Source: Bacteroidota bacterium (GTDB lineage: Bacteria > Bacteroidota > Bacteroidia > Chitinophagales > LD1). From it: 23,974 nt of DNA. This document shows, one piece after another, positions 1 to 8,243 of this stretch; position 1 is the first letter of the stretch; each line of letters starts with the position of its first letter. Below the pieces are notes generated by a model. That model was not told the origin of the DNA, ran no database searches, and worked only from the letters and a program-made list of their open reading frames with translations. The DNA is taken from contig JAFDYP010000427.1 in assembly GCA_018267355.1 (NCBI GenBank), positions 1-23,974 of the forward strand, written 5' to 3'. A program made the translations under genes and the position numbers.

Positions 1-1245
1 AGCCTGGACTACACCAGGATGGAGGTTCAGGAAGGAGACGAGGAGATATATAGCTTCTCCTATAAGGATATCCCCAAGCCAAAACAGCAGCGCTGTTGTT
101 GGATCACCCATACCAATAGCCGTGTACACGAGATCCTGAAGACAGGATTTGACAAATCTCCAATGTTCACCGGGCGCATTCAGGGCCTTGGACCGCGATA
201 CTGCCCTTCTGTGGAGGATAAGATCAACAGGTTTGCTGAGAAGGAGTCTCACCAGCTATTTGTAGAACCAGAAGGTTGGGATACGGTCGAGATCTATGTT
301 AACGGCTTCTCGACATCCTTGCCCGAAGATGTGCAGTATAAAGCGCTCAGGGCAGTACCCGGATTCGAGAATATGCGGATGTTCAGGCCGGGATATGCTA
401 TAGAATACGATTATTTCCCGCCGACACAGCTCTCCAATACACTTGAAACGAAGCTGGTGAAGAACCTTTTCTTCGCAGGGCAGATCAATGGCACAACCGG
501 CTACGAAGAGGCCGCCTGCCAAGGACTGATGGCCGGCATCAATGCGCACAACGCCGCCAAGGACAAAGCCCCGCTCATACTGAAGCGAAATGACGCGTAT
601 ATAGGTGTACTGATAGATGACCTGATCAATAAGGGCACAGAGGAGCCGTATAGGATGTTTACCAGTCGTGCAGAATATCGCATTCTCCTTCGCCAGGACA
701 ATGCTGATTTCCGCCTGACAGAACTAGGCCATCAGATAGGCCTCGCAGACGACGATCGTCTGACCGCACTTCAGCAAAAAAAAGGGGCCATAAAGGGCAT
801 TTCAGAATTTGTGAGGAGCTACAGCGTAAGTCCGGAGGAGGTCAATGGTGCGCTGGCCGAGATAGGAAGCGCCGAAATGAAGCAAAAAATGAAGCTGGAC
901 AAGGTGCTGGCAAGACCGCATGTGGGTCTTCTTATGCTGTCTCAGGCTATCCCAGCGTTGCAGGATCTCCTGTCGGCCTACACCAAAGAGACCATTGAGT
1001 CGGCAGAAATAGAGCTGAAGTACGAGGGCTACATAGAGAAAGAAACTGAAATAGCAGACCGAATGAGCAGGCTGGAAGATATAAAGCTGGAGACAAATTT
1101 CGACTATAACCAGCTCAAATCTCTCTCTATAGAGGCCCGCCAGAAGCTAGCTAAGATAAAACCCACCTCTCTGGGACAGGCACAGCGTATCAGTGGTGTA
1201 TCGCCATCAGATATAGCGGTGCTGATGGTCCATATGGGACGGTAA
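1..1245 (+). CDS. mnmG: tRNA uridine-5-carboxymethylaminomethyl(34) synthesis enzyme MnmG, C-terminal part
   Basis: The reading frame is open from the first base, so the 5' end lies outside the window; 414 codons remain of a family usually near 620 residues. MnmG (GidA) is the FAD enzyme that, with the GTPase MnmE, installs the carboxymethylaminomethyl group on wobble uridine 34 of certain tRNAs in the cytoplasm. Family hallmarks seen here are the block from SLDYTRMEVQ, CCWITHTN, FTGRIQGLGPRYCPS, the FAD-domain return segment NLFFAGQINGTTGYEEAA, and the C-terminal tRNA/MnmE-binding helical part ending LGQAQRISGVSPSDIAVLMVH. No frameshift is visible. It is followed 10 bases later by a lipoprotein gene on the same strand, so the two are probably cotranscribed. 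In many bacteria this gene lies close to the replication origin, relevant to the parS-like sites downstream. Confidence 0.97.
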   Translation, partial: SLDYTRMEVQEGDEEIYSFSYKDIPKPKQQRCCWITHTNSRVHEILKTGFDKSPMFTGRIQGLGPRYCPSVEDKINRFAEKESHQLFVEPEGWDTVEIYVNGFSTSLPEDVQYKALRAVPGFENMRMFRPGYAIEYDYFPPTQLSNTLETKLVKNLFFAGQINGTTGYEEAACQGLMAGINAHNAAKDKAPLILKRNDAYIGVLIDDLINKGTEEPYRMFTSRAEYRILLRQDNADFRLTELGHQIGLADDDRLTALQQKKGAIKGISEFVRSYSVSPEEVNGALAEIGSAEMKQKMKLDKVLARPHVGLLMLSQAIPALQDLLSAYTKETIESAEIELKYEGYIEKETEIADRMSRLEDIKLETNFDYNQLKSLSIEARQKLAKIKPTSLGQAQRISGVSPSDIAVLMVHMGR

Positions 1246-1255
1246 TCCATATAAA

Positions 1256-2959
1256 ATGCCCCTTATCACATCACTCAAAAAGACTGTAGGTGCTCTATGG
1301 CAGGCCATCGCCATAGGCATGTTCATCTTTGTATCCTCCTGCGCCAATGAAGCACCGCCAACGGGTGGCAAAAAGGATACAAAGCCCCCTAAAGTGAAGT
1401 ACTCCAATCCGGCAAACAAGGCTACAAACTATAAAGGGAATCAGATAAAAATACGCTTCGACGAGTACATCGTGCAGAGCCTGGACCCGAGCGAGATCAT
1501 TGTCTCGCCACCACTCAGCAAGAACGCCAAATACCTGGTAAACGGTAAAAACCTGGTCATCAAACTCCCCGCTCCGCTAAAAGATAGTACCACCTACACA
1601 ATCAATTTTGGTGATGCGATCAAAGACAATAACGAGAATAACATTCTCAAAAATTTCACATTCGTATTTGCTACGGGTAGTCAACTGGACTCGGCCTCAG
1701 TATATGGGCACGTCATAAATGTAAAAGAACCCACCAAGACCGAGGACATAATAGTAGCCCTCTATCCTGCTGATAGCATAGACGGAATATTACGCTCTAA
1801 GCCATATTACTTTGGCCAAACAGACAAAACCGGATCATACAAAATAGAAAATGTAAGACCCGGTGCCTATCACATCTATGCACTGAAAGACGAAAACCTC
1901 AACTATATTTACGACCAAGCCAATGAACTTGTAGGCTTTCAGGATAGTATAATATCGCTATCCGGTAGCACACGCTTCAATGCGGACATTATAGTCTTCG
2001 AATCTAAAACTGCTAAACCGAAGTTTGCCGATGCAGTAGCTACTGCGCCGGGATCTATTATGATTTCCTATAATGCACCGATCCAAACGTTAAAATTGGA
2101 TGCTGATATACTACAACCCAATGACCTGATTGAGGTAAAAAGCACTAAAGACAGCCTAATTTATTGGTTTTCTAGTGTTTATGCAGAAAAAACAAAAATA
2201 ATATTAACTGCTAACGACAGCATTACCGATACGGCGAGAGTAGACTTAAGAGCACTAAGCAAAGATACAATCTTTGATAGGAAGCAATATGCATTAAGAA
2301 TTGAATCTGAGTCAATAAAACAAGATTCTACTAGCAAAATGCAGGCTTCGAGGCCTACACGAAGCCCTTTTAAACCGATTATCCTGAATCTATCCCGACC
2401 TGTCATCAGAATAGACACAAATAAACGACTCTACATCCTCAATGATTCGACCAAAAAAGCAGACAGCATCACCTACTCTATAGGATCCGAGACGAAGCGC
2501 GACCTTCATCTTGATTTCACACCGTCAGCCGGCATGCCCTATTCATTAGTGATCCCCGACTCGAGCTTTTGCGATCAGTGGGGCTGGTGGAATAGGAAAC
2601 TGGTCTACTCTTGGCAAACGGACAACACAGACAACTACGGAAATATTTTGCTGACGCTGAAATTTGATCACCCCGAGAAACACTACATTTTTAAAATACT
2701 CGATGACCAGCAGAGAGCAGTAGCGACATTCTACTACGTGGGCAATCAGGAAAGAAAAGTAACACTGAAGAATATCACAGCGGGCAACTATCATCTGCAA
2801 GCAATAGAAGACAGCAATAAGAACGGTGAGTGGGACTCAGGTGATATCCTTCACAAACTACAACCAGAAAAGATCATAAACTTCAAAGAGGTATACACGC
2901 TCAAGGGCAACTGGGACCTCGAGGTAGAAGTGAAGATACAGGATACTGTCACTCGGTGA
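1256..2959 (+). CDS. Ig-like domain lipoprotein (Bacteroidota type)
   Basis: A 567-residue lipoprotein. The N-terminus carries a positively charged stretch, a hydrophobic helix and a lipobox FVSSC with Cys29 as the lipidated residue. Residues about 35-145 (GGKKDTKPPKVKYSNPANKA onward) look like the bacterial Ig-like fold called Big_5/SbsA-like that opens many Bacteroidota surface lipoproteins. Two later segments, GSYKIENVRPGAYHIYALKD (about residue 190) and ITAGNYHLQAIEDSNKNGEW (about residue 515), look like carboxypeptidase-regulatory/SdrD B-like beta-sandwich repeats; both carry an acidic D/N-rich turn that may bind calcium. No catalytic motif is visible. The gene follows mnmG by 10 bases without a clear Shine-Dalgarno sequence, as usual in this phylum. 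Its last 11 bases overlap the 3' end of the convergent esterase gene. The cellular role is unknown; anchoring in the cell envelope is the only firm inference. Confidence 0.88.
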   Translation: MPLITSLKKTVGALWQAIAIGMFIFVSSCANEAPPTGGKKDTKPPKVKYSNPANKATNYKGNQIKIRFDEYIVQSLDPSEIIVSPPLSKNAKYLVNGKNLVIKLPAPLKDSTTYTINFGDAIKDNNENNILKNFTFVFATGSQLDSASVYGHVINVKEPTKTEDIIVALYPADSIDGILRSKPYYFGQTDKTGSYKIENVRPGAYHIYALKDENLNYIYDQANELVGFQDSIISLSGSTRFNADIIVFESKTAKPKFADAVATAPGSIMISYNAPIQTLKLDADILQPNDLIEVKSTKDSLIYWFSSVYAEKTKIILTANDSITDTARVDLRALSKDTIFDRKQYALRIESESIKQDSTSKMQASRPTRSPFKPIILNLSRPVIRIDTNKRLYILNDSTKKADSITYSIGSETKRDLHLDFTPSAGMPYSLVIPDSSFCDQWGWWNRKLVYSWQTDNTDNYGNILLTLKFDHPEKHYIFKILDDQQRAVATFYYVGNQERKVTLKNITAGNYHLQAIEDSNKNGEWDSGDILHKLQPEKIINFKEVYTLKGNWDLEVEVKIQDTVTR

Positions 2960-4082
2960 TAGCGACGCGGTTCACCATATGCCTATTACCCGCATCCACC
3001 TGTACCATGTAAAGCCCCTCTGCAAAATTTCCTGTATTGATCATCGCTTGCCCCGTAAAGTCTCCGCTATAAACCACGCGACCCGTCGCATCCATCAGAG
3101 TGACCTTAGCTGAAGACAGACTGCCGTCAGCATCCACGTGGAGTGTGCCGGTAGACGGATTAGGATACACATGCAGTGCATTTTCCTTCACTTCTGTGAT
3201 AGCATTTGGCGCCTGTGGTTCCCATTTGTAGCGGCGGAAGAAGTTCCATATTTCCACTGCATAGTTGATATCATAGCCGGAAGGCCCGAGCCACTGATGC
3301 TGCCCACCTATTACTTTGTAAAACTCAACATCCGAAGCATAAGCACCATTGGGATAGGTATAGTGGATGATACGCAGAGCATTATTGGTAGTATGCGCTA
3401 TTGAGTCTATGATAGCTGTAGTATCACACTGATCATGTGCACGCCAATAGGCCACCAGCGCCTCAGCATCATTGCCGTAGGTATTTCCTGTGTAGGCTAC
3501 AGTCTGATCTGCCGTGCCATGAAAATGACATGCCGGTACCACACGTGAAGGATGGCATGAGATCCCATTGCCGATCGTCCCAGACACAGACGCGATCGCT
3601 GCTATACGGTTATTCAGCTCACAGCCCAGACGATTGGTCATAAATCCGCCCATCGAGAAGCCCGTAGAGTAAAGCCGCGTCTGATCGATATTATAATAAG
3701 CAGAAACTGTATCCATCAGTGCATTGAGAAAACCAACATCATCCACACCAGGGTTGAGTGTAATGCCAAAGGCACCAGCCCCACTATTCCAGGCAGTACT
3801 ACCGGTCAGTTGATTGTCCACGAGCGCTTGCGGGATAGCAAAAATGAAATTGGCCGTGTCTGCCACCTGATCGAAGCGTACGCCTGCGAAATTATTCATG
3901 TTATCTCCCAGCCCGTGCAGCGCCAGTACAAATGGCACCGCCTGAGATCCATCATAGGAGGGAGGTACATAGAGCAGGTACTGACGCATCACGCCGCCAA
4001 AACTGAAACTATCAGCCAGATATTGCGCACGCGCAGTACTGAAACAAATCACTACAAACAAAAACAGACAGATCTTTTTCAT
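2949..4082 (-). CDS. Secreted PHB-depolymerase/feruloyl-esterase-like hydrolase with T9SS sorting domain
   Basis: A 377-residue exported serine hydrolase. Residues 1-20 are a Sec signal peptide (MKKICLFLFVV... ending STARAQ). The alpha/beta-hydrolase core spans about 25-285: oxyanion segment LALHGLGD (53-60), nucleophile elbow GFSMGG with Ser143, probable acid Asp192 in HGTADQTV, and His262 in GGQHQW. This order and the RLYSTGFSMGG context match the LpqC/poly(3-hydroxybutyrate) depolymerase family (COG3509), whose members cleave polyesters or feruloyl and acetyl esters; the substrate here is not predictable. Residues about 302-377 (LHVYPNPSTGTLHV to the end) form a type A T9SS C-terminal sorting domain, so the protein should cross the outer membrane and be released or surface-attached. 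It is convergent with the lipoprotein before it and divergent from a second T9SS hydrolase across 146 bases. Confidence 0.92.
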   Translation of the reverse strand: MKKICLFLFVVICFSTARAQYLADSFSFGGVMRQYLLYVPPSYDGSQAVPFVLALHGLGDNMNNFAGVRFDQVADTANFIFAIPQALVDNQLTGSTAWNSGAGAFGITLNPGVDDVGFLNALMDTVSAYYNIDQTRLYSTGFSMGGFMTNRLGCELNNRIAAIASVSGTIGNGISCHPSRVVPACHFHGTADQTVAYTGNTYGNDAEALVAYWRAHDQCDTTAIIDSIAHTTNNALRIIHYTYPNGAYASDVEFYKVIGGQHQWLGPSGYDINYAVEIWNFFRRYKWEPQAPNAITEVKENALHVYPNPSTGTLHVDADGSLSSAKVTLMDATGRVVYSGDFTGQAMINTGNFAEGLYMVQVDAGNRHMVNRVAITE

Positions 4083-4228
4083 GCTAAATATATGTTGTAT
4101 GACTAATCTAAGGCATCCCGGACGGCGCGGCGCAGGAAACTGTTAAACATTGCCTGAAAATCGGTGAAATAACAAAACGGATAGTAACGAAGCCATTCTA
4201 ATGTTTACCTTACCATGTAGAACATAAT

Positions 4229-5470
4229 ATGTCAGCTATGCAGATACGAATCCTCCGGCTAGTGCTTGCATTCACGCTCATCGCGACCTCTGCCCTCACC
4301 GCCCGTGCGCAAAACCAATGCTCCGACAGGTATCTTCGCATGATATTTCCAGATGTAGACTCCACTCAGGATCTGACCTACACTACTACCGCAGGCGACT
4401 CTGCCGTGACCGAGTGGCTCGACGTATACCAGCCACACGGAGACACCGCATCTGCGCGCAGGCTCATCATTTGGATGCATGGGGGTGCATTCTTCCAGGG
4501 TACCAAGGATGATGGCGACATGAAATATCTCTGCTACCGCTTTGCACAGAGAGGCTACGTATGCGCTAGTATCAATTACCGTCTGGCTCCATCTGTCATT
4601 TCTCTCTATGACTCCCTGCAGGATTTCAAATACATGGTATGGGCCATGTCAGACATGAAGGCGGCCATCCGCTATTTCAAAAAGGAATACAGCACCACTA
4701 ATAGCTGGAAGATCGACACCAGCAGCATCTATATCGGCGGCAGCTCCGCCGGCGCTATAGGCTCAGATTTTGTAGCATTCCTCGATAGTGAAAATATACT
4801 GCCTCCACCCTTTCACGCCCTACTCGATAGCAACGGCGGCATAGAGGGCAATAGCGGCAATCCTGGCTATACCAGTAGACCCTACGCTGTAGCCAGCCTG
4901 GCCGGCGCTATCAATGATCTCCACTGGATACATACAGGCTCACCGCCCGCAATCCTCTCTCAGGGCACCTCAGATCGCATTGTGCCTTATGACTGCGCGT
5001 ACGCCTTCGCAGGATACACAGGAGGGTTCCTGCCTACCATCCGGCTGTGCGGCTCTGGCATGATGGCTCCACAATTCAATACCGCAGGGGTGCAATATTC
5101 GCTACAGTCATTTCAGGGCTCTGACCATGTGCCTTGGGACAATGATCCCGCCATAGCCAATAGTATGGACTCCGCAGTCGCCACATTCTTTTATACCTTG
5201 GATTGCCAGCTACCGCAGGGCATAGCAGAGGAAGAGGCATATCAGACACTCGATATCTATCCAAACCCTGCCAGTTCACAGTTTTATATCAAGAGCACAG
5301 TGCCGATTCTGCACGCAGACCTATATGATGCGACAGGCAGACTGATCGGCAGCACACAAGGAGCGGGTGAGGGCGTCTCGTTCCACGTGGAAAATCTCGC
5401 ATCTGGCATCTACACAGTGAAAGTAGCGACTGAACTACGTACTTTCACGCGTAAAATATCCATTCAATGA
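4229..5470 (+). CDS. Secreted alpha/beta hydrolase (carboxylesterase/lipase type) with T9SS sorting domain
   Basis: A 413-residue exported esterase. A signal peptide covers about residues 1-28 (ending LTARAQ). The hydrolase core shows the HGG oxyanion motif at 84-86 (WMHGGAFF), the nucleophile elbow GGSSAG with Ser173, acid Asp249 in GTSDRIVP and His300 in GSDHVPWD, the layout of hormone-sensitive-lipase-like and BD-FAE carboxylesterases. Residues about 341-413 (LDIYPNPASSQFYI onward) form a T9SS type A sorting domain. ATG at 4229 is taken as the start; a second in-frame ATG lies three codons on. The stop codon overlaps the next gene's start as ATGA, so translation of the short-chain dehydrogenase is probably coupled. 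The fold is that of the divergent esterase at 2949-4082, but the motifs place the two in different families, so they are neighbours by theme rather than a recent duplication. Confidence 0.92.
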   Translation: MSAMQIRILRLVLAFTLIATSALTARAQNQCSDRYLRMIFPDVDSTQDLTYTTTAGDSAVTEWLDVYQPHGDTASARRLIIWMHGGAFFQGTKDDGDMKYLCYRFAQRGYVCASINYRLAPSVISLYDSLQDFKYMVWAMSDMKAAIRYFKKEYSTTNSWKIDTSSIYIGGSSAGAIGSDFVAFLDSENILPPPFHALLDSNGGIEGNSGNPGYTSRPYAVASLAGAINDLHWIHTGSPPAILSQGTSDRIVPYDCAYAFAGYTGGFLPTIRLCGSGMMAPQFNTAGVQYSLQSFQGSDHVPWDNDPAIANSMDSAVATFFYTLDCQLPQGIAEEEAYQTLDIYPNPASSQFYIKSTVPILHADLYDATGRLIGSTQGAGEGVSFHVENLASGIYTVKVATELRTFTRKISIQ

Positions 5471-6312
5471 TCCAAGGTAAGACAGTCCTCATCACAGGTG
5501 CCACATCAGGTATCGGCCTGGCCACTGCCAAGGCCCTTGCAGGCCAGGGTACTCATCTCATCCTTGCCGCCCGCAGTGAAGCAAAACTCAAAGAGGCATC
5601 GCAAGACATCACCGCCACGACTAGCCAGAAAAATATCAGCTATTATGCCGTAGATCTTTCTTCGCAAAAATCTATCAGGGCCATGGCGGCCAAAGTAAAA
5701 GCCGAGCACAATTCACTGGATGTGCTCATCAACAATGCGGGTGGAGTATTTCCCGACTTTGCGCTGACCGATGATGGTCTCGAGATGACCATTGCTACCA
5801 ACCACTTCTCTCAATTTCTCCTGACCAATCTCCTCTTGGACCTCATAAAAAAATCGGACTACGCAAGGATCGTCAACGTATCATCAGATTCTCATTACAA
5901 TGGTAAAATAGACTTTGAGTCTTTCAAAAAAGATAAAGGCTATTTCATCATGAAAGCGTACGCACAGAGCAAGCTGGCAAATGTCCTTTTCACACAAGAG
6001 CTGGCAGCGCGTCTCGCAGGCACTCAGGTCACCGCCAATAGCCTTCATCCGGGCTTTGTAAAGACCAACATAGGAAACAAGGACACAACATGGTACGCCA
6101 GTGCTATATGGTCTCTCATCACAGCTATCGGTGCCATCAGCGTGGAGAAAGGTGCCGCCACCTCCGTATACCTGGCTTCATCTGACGAAGTGCGCGGGGT
6201 GACGGGCAAATACTTTAATAAATGCAAAGAGCAAAAGCCAGGTAAACAGACATTTGACAAAGTGCTACAGAAAGAACTGTGGCGTGTCAGTGAAGAGCTT
6301 TGCCCGCTTTAA
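5467..6312 (+). CDS. Short-chain dehydrogenase/reductase (SDR), retinol-dehydrogenase-like
   Basis: A 281-residue classical SDR oxidoreductase, presumably cytoplasmic. Seen directly: the NAD(P)-binding glycine motif TGATSGIG at residues 10-17, the structural NNAG at 89-92, the catalytic Ser of VNVSSDS (139/140), and Tyr165/Lys169 in YAQSK. Arg36 after the second beta strand (LAARS) is the kind of residue that favours NADPH. The order SKLANVLFTQELAARL and the LHPGFVKTNIG segment resemble retinol-dehydrogenase/WW-domain-oxidoreductase-like SDRs, for which substrates are usually carbonyl lipids or unknown. The length agrees with the family. The gene begins inside the stop codon of the upstream T9SS esterase, indicating coexpression, but one product is secreted and the other is not, so a shared pathway is not established. 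Confidence 0.93.
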   Translation: MIQGKTVLITGATSGIGLATAKALAGQGTHLILAARSEAKLKEASQDITATTSQKNISYYAVDLSSQKSIRAMAAKVKAEHNSLDVLINNAGGVFPDFALTDDGLEMTIATNHFSQFLLTNLLLDLIKKSDYARIVNVSSDSHYNGKIDFESFKKDKGYFIMKAYAQSKLANVLFTQELAARLAGTQVTANSLHPGFVKTNIGNKDTTWYASAIWSLITAIGAISVEKGAATSVYLASSDEVRGVTGKYFNKCKEQKPGKQTFDKVLQKELWRVSEELCPL

Positions 6313-6390
6313 ATGACGCGTTATTAAGCATCTGCAAAGCGACTACCAATCTTATCGATTTCTTTGCACCTTTGCCATCCACCTGAAGGA

Positions 6391-6906
6391 ATGGCACTGA
6401 TACTCCCCGTCAACGGCGCTGAGCCAAAATTTGGAGCCAACTGCTGGCTCGCTGATAACGCTACTGTAGTAGGCGATGTCACTATGGGTGACGATTGCAG
6501 CGTATGGTTCACCGCCGTAGTGCGTGGCGATGTACACTACATCCGCGTGGGCAATAAAGTAAACATACAAGACGGCGCTGTGATACACTGCACGTATCAA
6601 AAATCTCCCACGACCATCGGCAACTTCGTCTCTATAGGCCACCGCGCGATCGTACACGGCTGCACCATAGAAGACAATGTGCTGATAGGCATGGGGGCCA
6701 TCGTGATGGATAATGCAGTAATAAAAAGCAACAGCATCGTGGCAGCAGGAGCTATCGTACTGGAAAATACAGTGGTAGAGAGTGGCACCATTTATGCCGG
6801 CATTCCTGCAAAAAAGGTCAAAGACCTTGATGAAAACAATTTCAAAAATCTGATAGAGCGGATCGGCAATAACTACTCGATGTATGCCGGTTGGTTTAAA
6901 AAATAA
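6391..6906 (+). CDS. Gamma-class carbonic anhydrase family protein (YrdA/PaaY type)
   Basis: A 171-residue left-handed beta-helix protein. Hexapeptide repeats run through almost the whole sequence (NATVVGDV, TMGDDCSV, NKVNIQDGAVIH, TIGNFVSIGHRAIVHG, TIEDNVLIGMGAIV). The three metal-binding histidines of the gamma carbonic anhydrase family are present: His66 in GAVIH, and His84 and His89 in GHRAIVHG, with the five-residue spacing seen in Cam and YrdA. The family binds Zn or Fe as a trimer; some members hydrate CO2, others have little measured activity. An in-frame ATG nine codons upstream (6364) is rejected because family homology begins at MALILPVNGAEP. It opens a close-packed cluster with idi (7-base gap) and an O-methyltransferase. 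The 78 bases upstream contain TTTCTTTG at 6359-6366, a near match to the Bacteroidota -7 box, with no convincing -33 partner. Confidence 0.93.
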   Translation: MALILPVNGAEPKFGANCWLADNATVVGDVTMGDDCSVWFTAVVRGDVHYIRVGNKVNIQDGAVIHCTYQKSPTTIGNFVSIGHRAIVHGCTIEDNVLIGMGAIVMDNAVIKSNSIVAAGAIVLENTVVESGTIYAGIPAKKVKDLDENNFKNLIERIGNNYSMYAGWFKK

Positions 6907-6913
6907 AGTGCGT

Positions 6914-7447
6914 ATGATGGAAGAGAAGATAGGTGAGGAGCTGGTAGTACTCACCGACGCCGATGGCCACCCCACCGGCCTGATGGGCAAAACAGAAGCA
7001 CATCAAAAAGGTCTCCTGCACCAGGCTATAAGTGTGATCATCTACAACAGTGAAGGTAAGATGCTGATACAGCAGCGCGCCTTTACCAAATACCACTGGG
7101 CCGGCATCTGGAGCAATACCTGCTGCAGCCACCCGCGTGATGGAGAGAGTTTTGAAGATGCAGCTGCGCGCAGGCTGCGTGAGGAGCTGGGTATAGTGAC
7201 CCCGCTGAAAAAAGAATTCCACTTCACCTACAAGGCGCATGATGACAAAAGCGGCCTGACGGAGCATGAGTTTGACTGGGTCTTTACCGGGGTTTTCGAT
7301 GGCGCGTTTGAGTTTAATAAAGACGAGATACACGCTGTCAGGTGGGTGACAAAGGAAGAGCTGCTCAATGACATGAAAGCTAATCCGGACAAATATTCAT
7401 TTTGGTTCCCCATCATCCTGCAGCACCTTTTCATGCAGGGCGCATAA
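6914..7447 (+). CDS. idi: Isopentenyl-diphosphate delta-isomerase, type I
   Basis: A 177-residue Nudix-fold enzyme that interconverts isopentenyl and dimethylallyl diphosphate in isoprenoid synthesis (quinones, carotenoids, undecaprenyl carriers). Visible hallmarks are the metal-site histidines His30 and His36 (KTEAHQKGLLHQ), WSNTCCSHPRDGE with catalytic Cys71 and His73, the Nudix-box-like ARRLREELG, and Glu117/Glu119 in TEHEFDW, corresponding to the metal-binding glutamates of the E. coli enzyme. The start is placed at the ATG at 6914 (a second ATG follows at 6917), just after the stop of the carbonic-anhydrase-like gene; an upstream in-frame ATG at 6884 would overlap that gene. The length matches the type I family. 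The O-methyltransferase follows after 12 bases, so the three genes are probably one transcript. Confidence 0.94.
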   Translation: MMEEKIGEELVVLTDADGHPTGLMGKTEAHQKGLLHQAISVIIYNSEGKMLIQQRAFTKYHWAGIWSNTCCSHPRDGESFEDAAARRLREELGIVTPLKKEFHFTYKAHDDKSGLTEHEFDWVFTGVFDGAFEFNKDEIHAVRWVTKEELLNDMKANPDKYSFWFPIILQHLFMQGA

Positions 7448-7459
7448 TCCTTTTATACT

Positions 7460-8095
7460 ATGGTTTTCTCTCCGGAAATACTCAATAGCTATCTCGACAC
7501 ACAGGCTGCCGCAGAAGATCCGCTGCTGGCAGAGGTTTCACGTGAAACATACCTGAAAGTACAGATGCCGCACATGTGCAGCGGCCATGTACAGGGCATT
7601 TTTCTGGAGATGATCAGCCGTATGGTGCGTCCACGCAGGATACTCGAGATCGGCACCTTCACCGGCTACGCTACACTATGCTTGGCCAAGGGCCTCGCTG
7701 ACGATGGCATCCTCTACACCCTCGATAGCAATGAAGAGCTGGAGCCGATCTTTGGCAAATACTTTCAGCGCAGTGGCATGGCGGACAAAATAAAATTCAT
7801 CCCCGGCAATGCGCTGGAAACCATACCAGCTATAGATGACAGGTTTGACCTTGTCTTTATTGATGCTGATAAAGTTAACTACCCGCATTACTTTGATCTG
7901 GTGATAGATAAGGTAAATCCGGGCGGCTACATCCTCAGCGACAATGTGCTGCGCGGCGGCAAAGTACTGCTGGAAAACAAGGACAAAGACGGGCTGAATA
8001 TGCACCTGTATAATCAGAAGCTCGCTACAGATCCCCGTGTGCAGACAGTCATCATTCCTATACGGGATGGTGTGAGTTTCGCCAGAAAATTATAG
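7460..8095 (+). CDS. SAM-dependent O-methyltransferase (family 3, caffeoyl-CoA/catechol O-methyltransferase-like)
   Basis: A 211-residue class I methyltransferase. The SAM-binding loop is ILEIGTFTGYAT (61-72), with the acidic ribose-binding position Asp89 in YTLDSNEE. The divalent metal site typical of family 3 is seen as Asp135 in FIDADK and Asp161/Asn162 in LSDNVLRGG. The family methylates catechol-like hydroxyls on small molecules; the bacterial substrate is often unknown. Length and order are those of stand-alone bacterial members. It is the last gene of the carbonic-anhydrase-like/idi cluster; methylation of an isoprenoid quinone precursor is possible but unproven. Codons 25-30 (EVSRET) contain an almost perfect parS-like palindrome, described separately. 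The 148 bases after the stop hold only weak hairpins (8102-8114 and 8150-8160) and no T-tract terminator. Confidence 0.92.
   Translation: MVFSPEILNSYLDTQAAAEDPLLAEVSRETYLKVQMPHMCSGHVQGIFLEMISRMVRPRRILEIGTFTGYATLCLAKGLADDGILYTLDSNEELEPIFGKYFQRSGMADKIKFIPGNALETIPAIDDRFDLVFIDADKVNYPHYFDLVIDKVNPGGYILSDNVLRGGKVLLENKDKDGLNMHLYNQKLATDPRVQTVIIPIRDGVSFARKL
7534..7549. promoter_or_regulatory. Candidate ParB-binding parS site
   Basis: The 16-mer GGTTTCACGTGAAACA contains a perfect 14-base palindrome and differs at one position (the first) from TGTTTCACGTGAAACA, the widely conserved chromosomal parS centromere sequence bound by ParB. It lies inside the O-methyltransferase gene, as parS sites often do. 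ParB itself is not in the window, so binding is an inference. Confidence 0.6.
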
Positions 8096-8243
8096 TTTTA
8101 GCGGCTTCACGCCGAAAAGTGACATTTCTTAGTGTACTTTCCGCTGTACTATTTTGCGGAATGAGCACAACAAATGGTCTACAAGGCGCGTAAGATATAA
8201 GACGGACTTGTTTTTACTTTACCCTTGAGAAAAACTGCCCGAG

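Noticed and set aside
3130..3145. CACGTG-containing site GCATCCACGTGGAGTG as a further parS copy.
   Set aside because: Six mismatches to the parS-like consensus; only the common CCACGTGG centre is shared.
4083..4228. Promoter boxes in the divergent esterase intergenic region.
   Set aside because: TATATTTA on the minus strand sits immediately before the ATG, too close for a -7 box, and no TAnnTTTG with a spaced TTG is seen on either strand.
6352..6990. Long open frame on the minus strand opposite the gamma carbonic anhydrase gene (212 codons).
   Set aside because: It is fully antisense to a well-recognised gene, its translation is Cys/Tyr/His-rich without family resemblance, and it also runs into idi.
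8097..8160. Hairpins after the O-methyltransferase gene (CGGC/GCCG at 8102-8114; TCCGC/GCGGA near 8140-8160) as a terminator.
   Set aside because: Stems are only 4-5 bp and no T tract follows on either strand.
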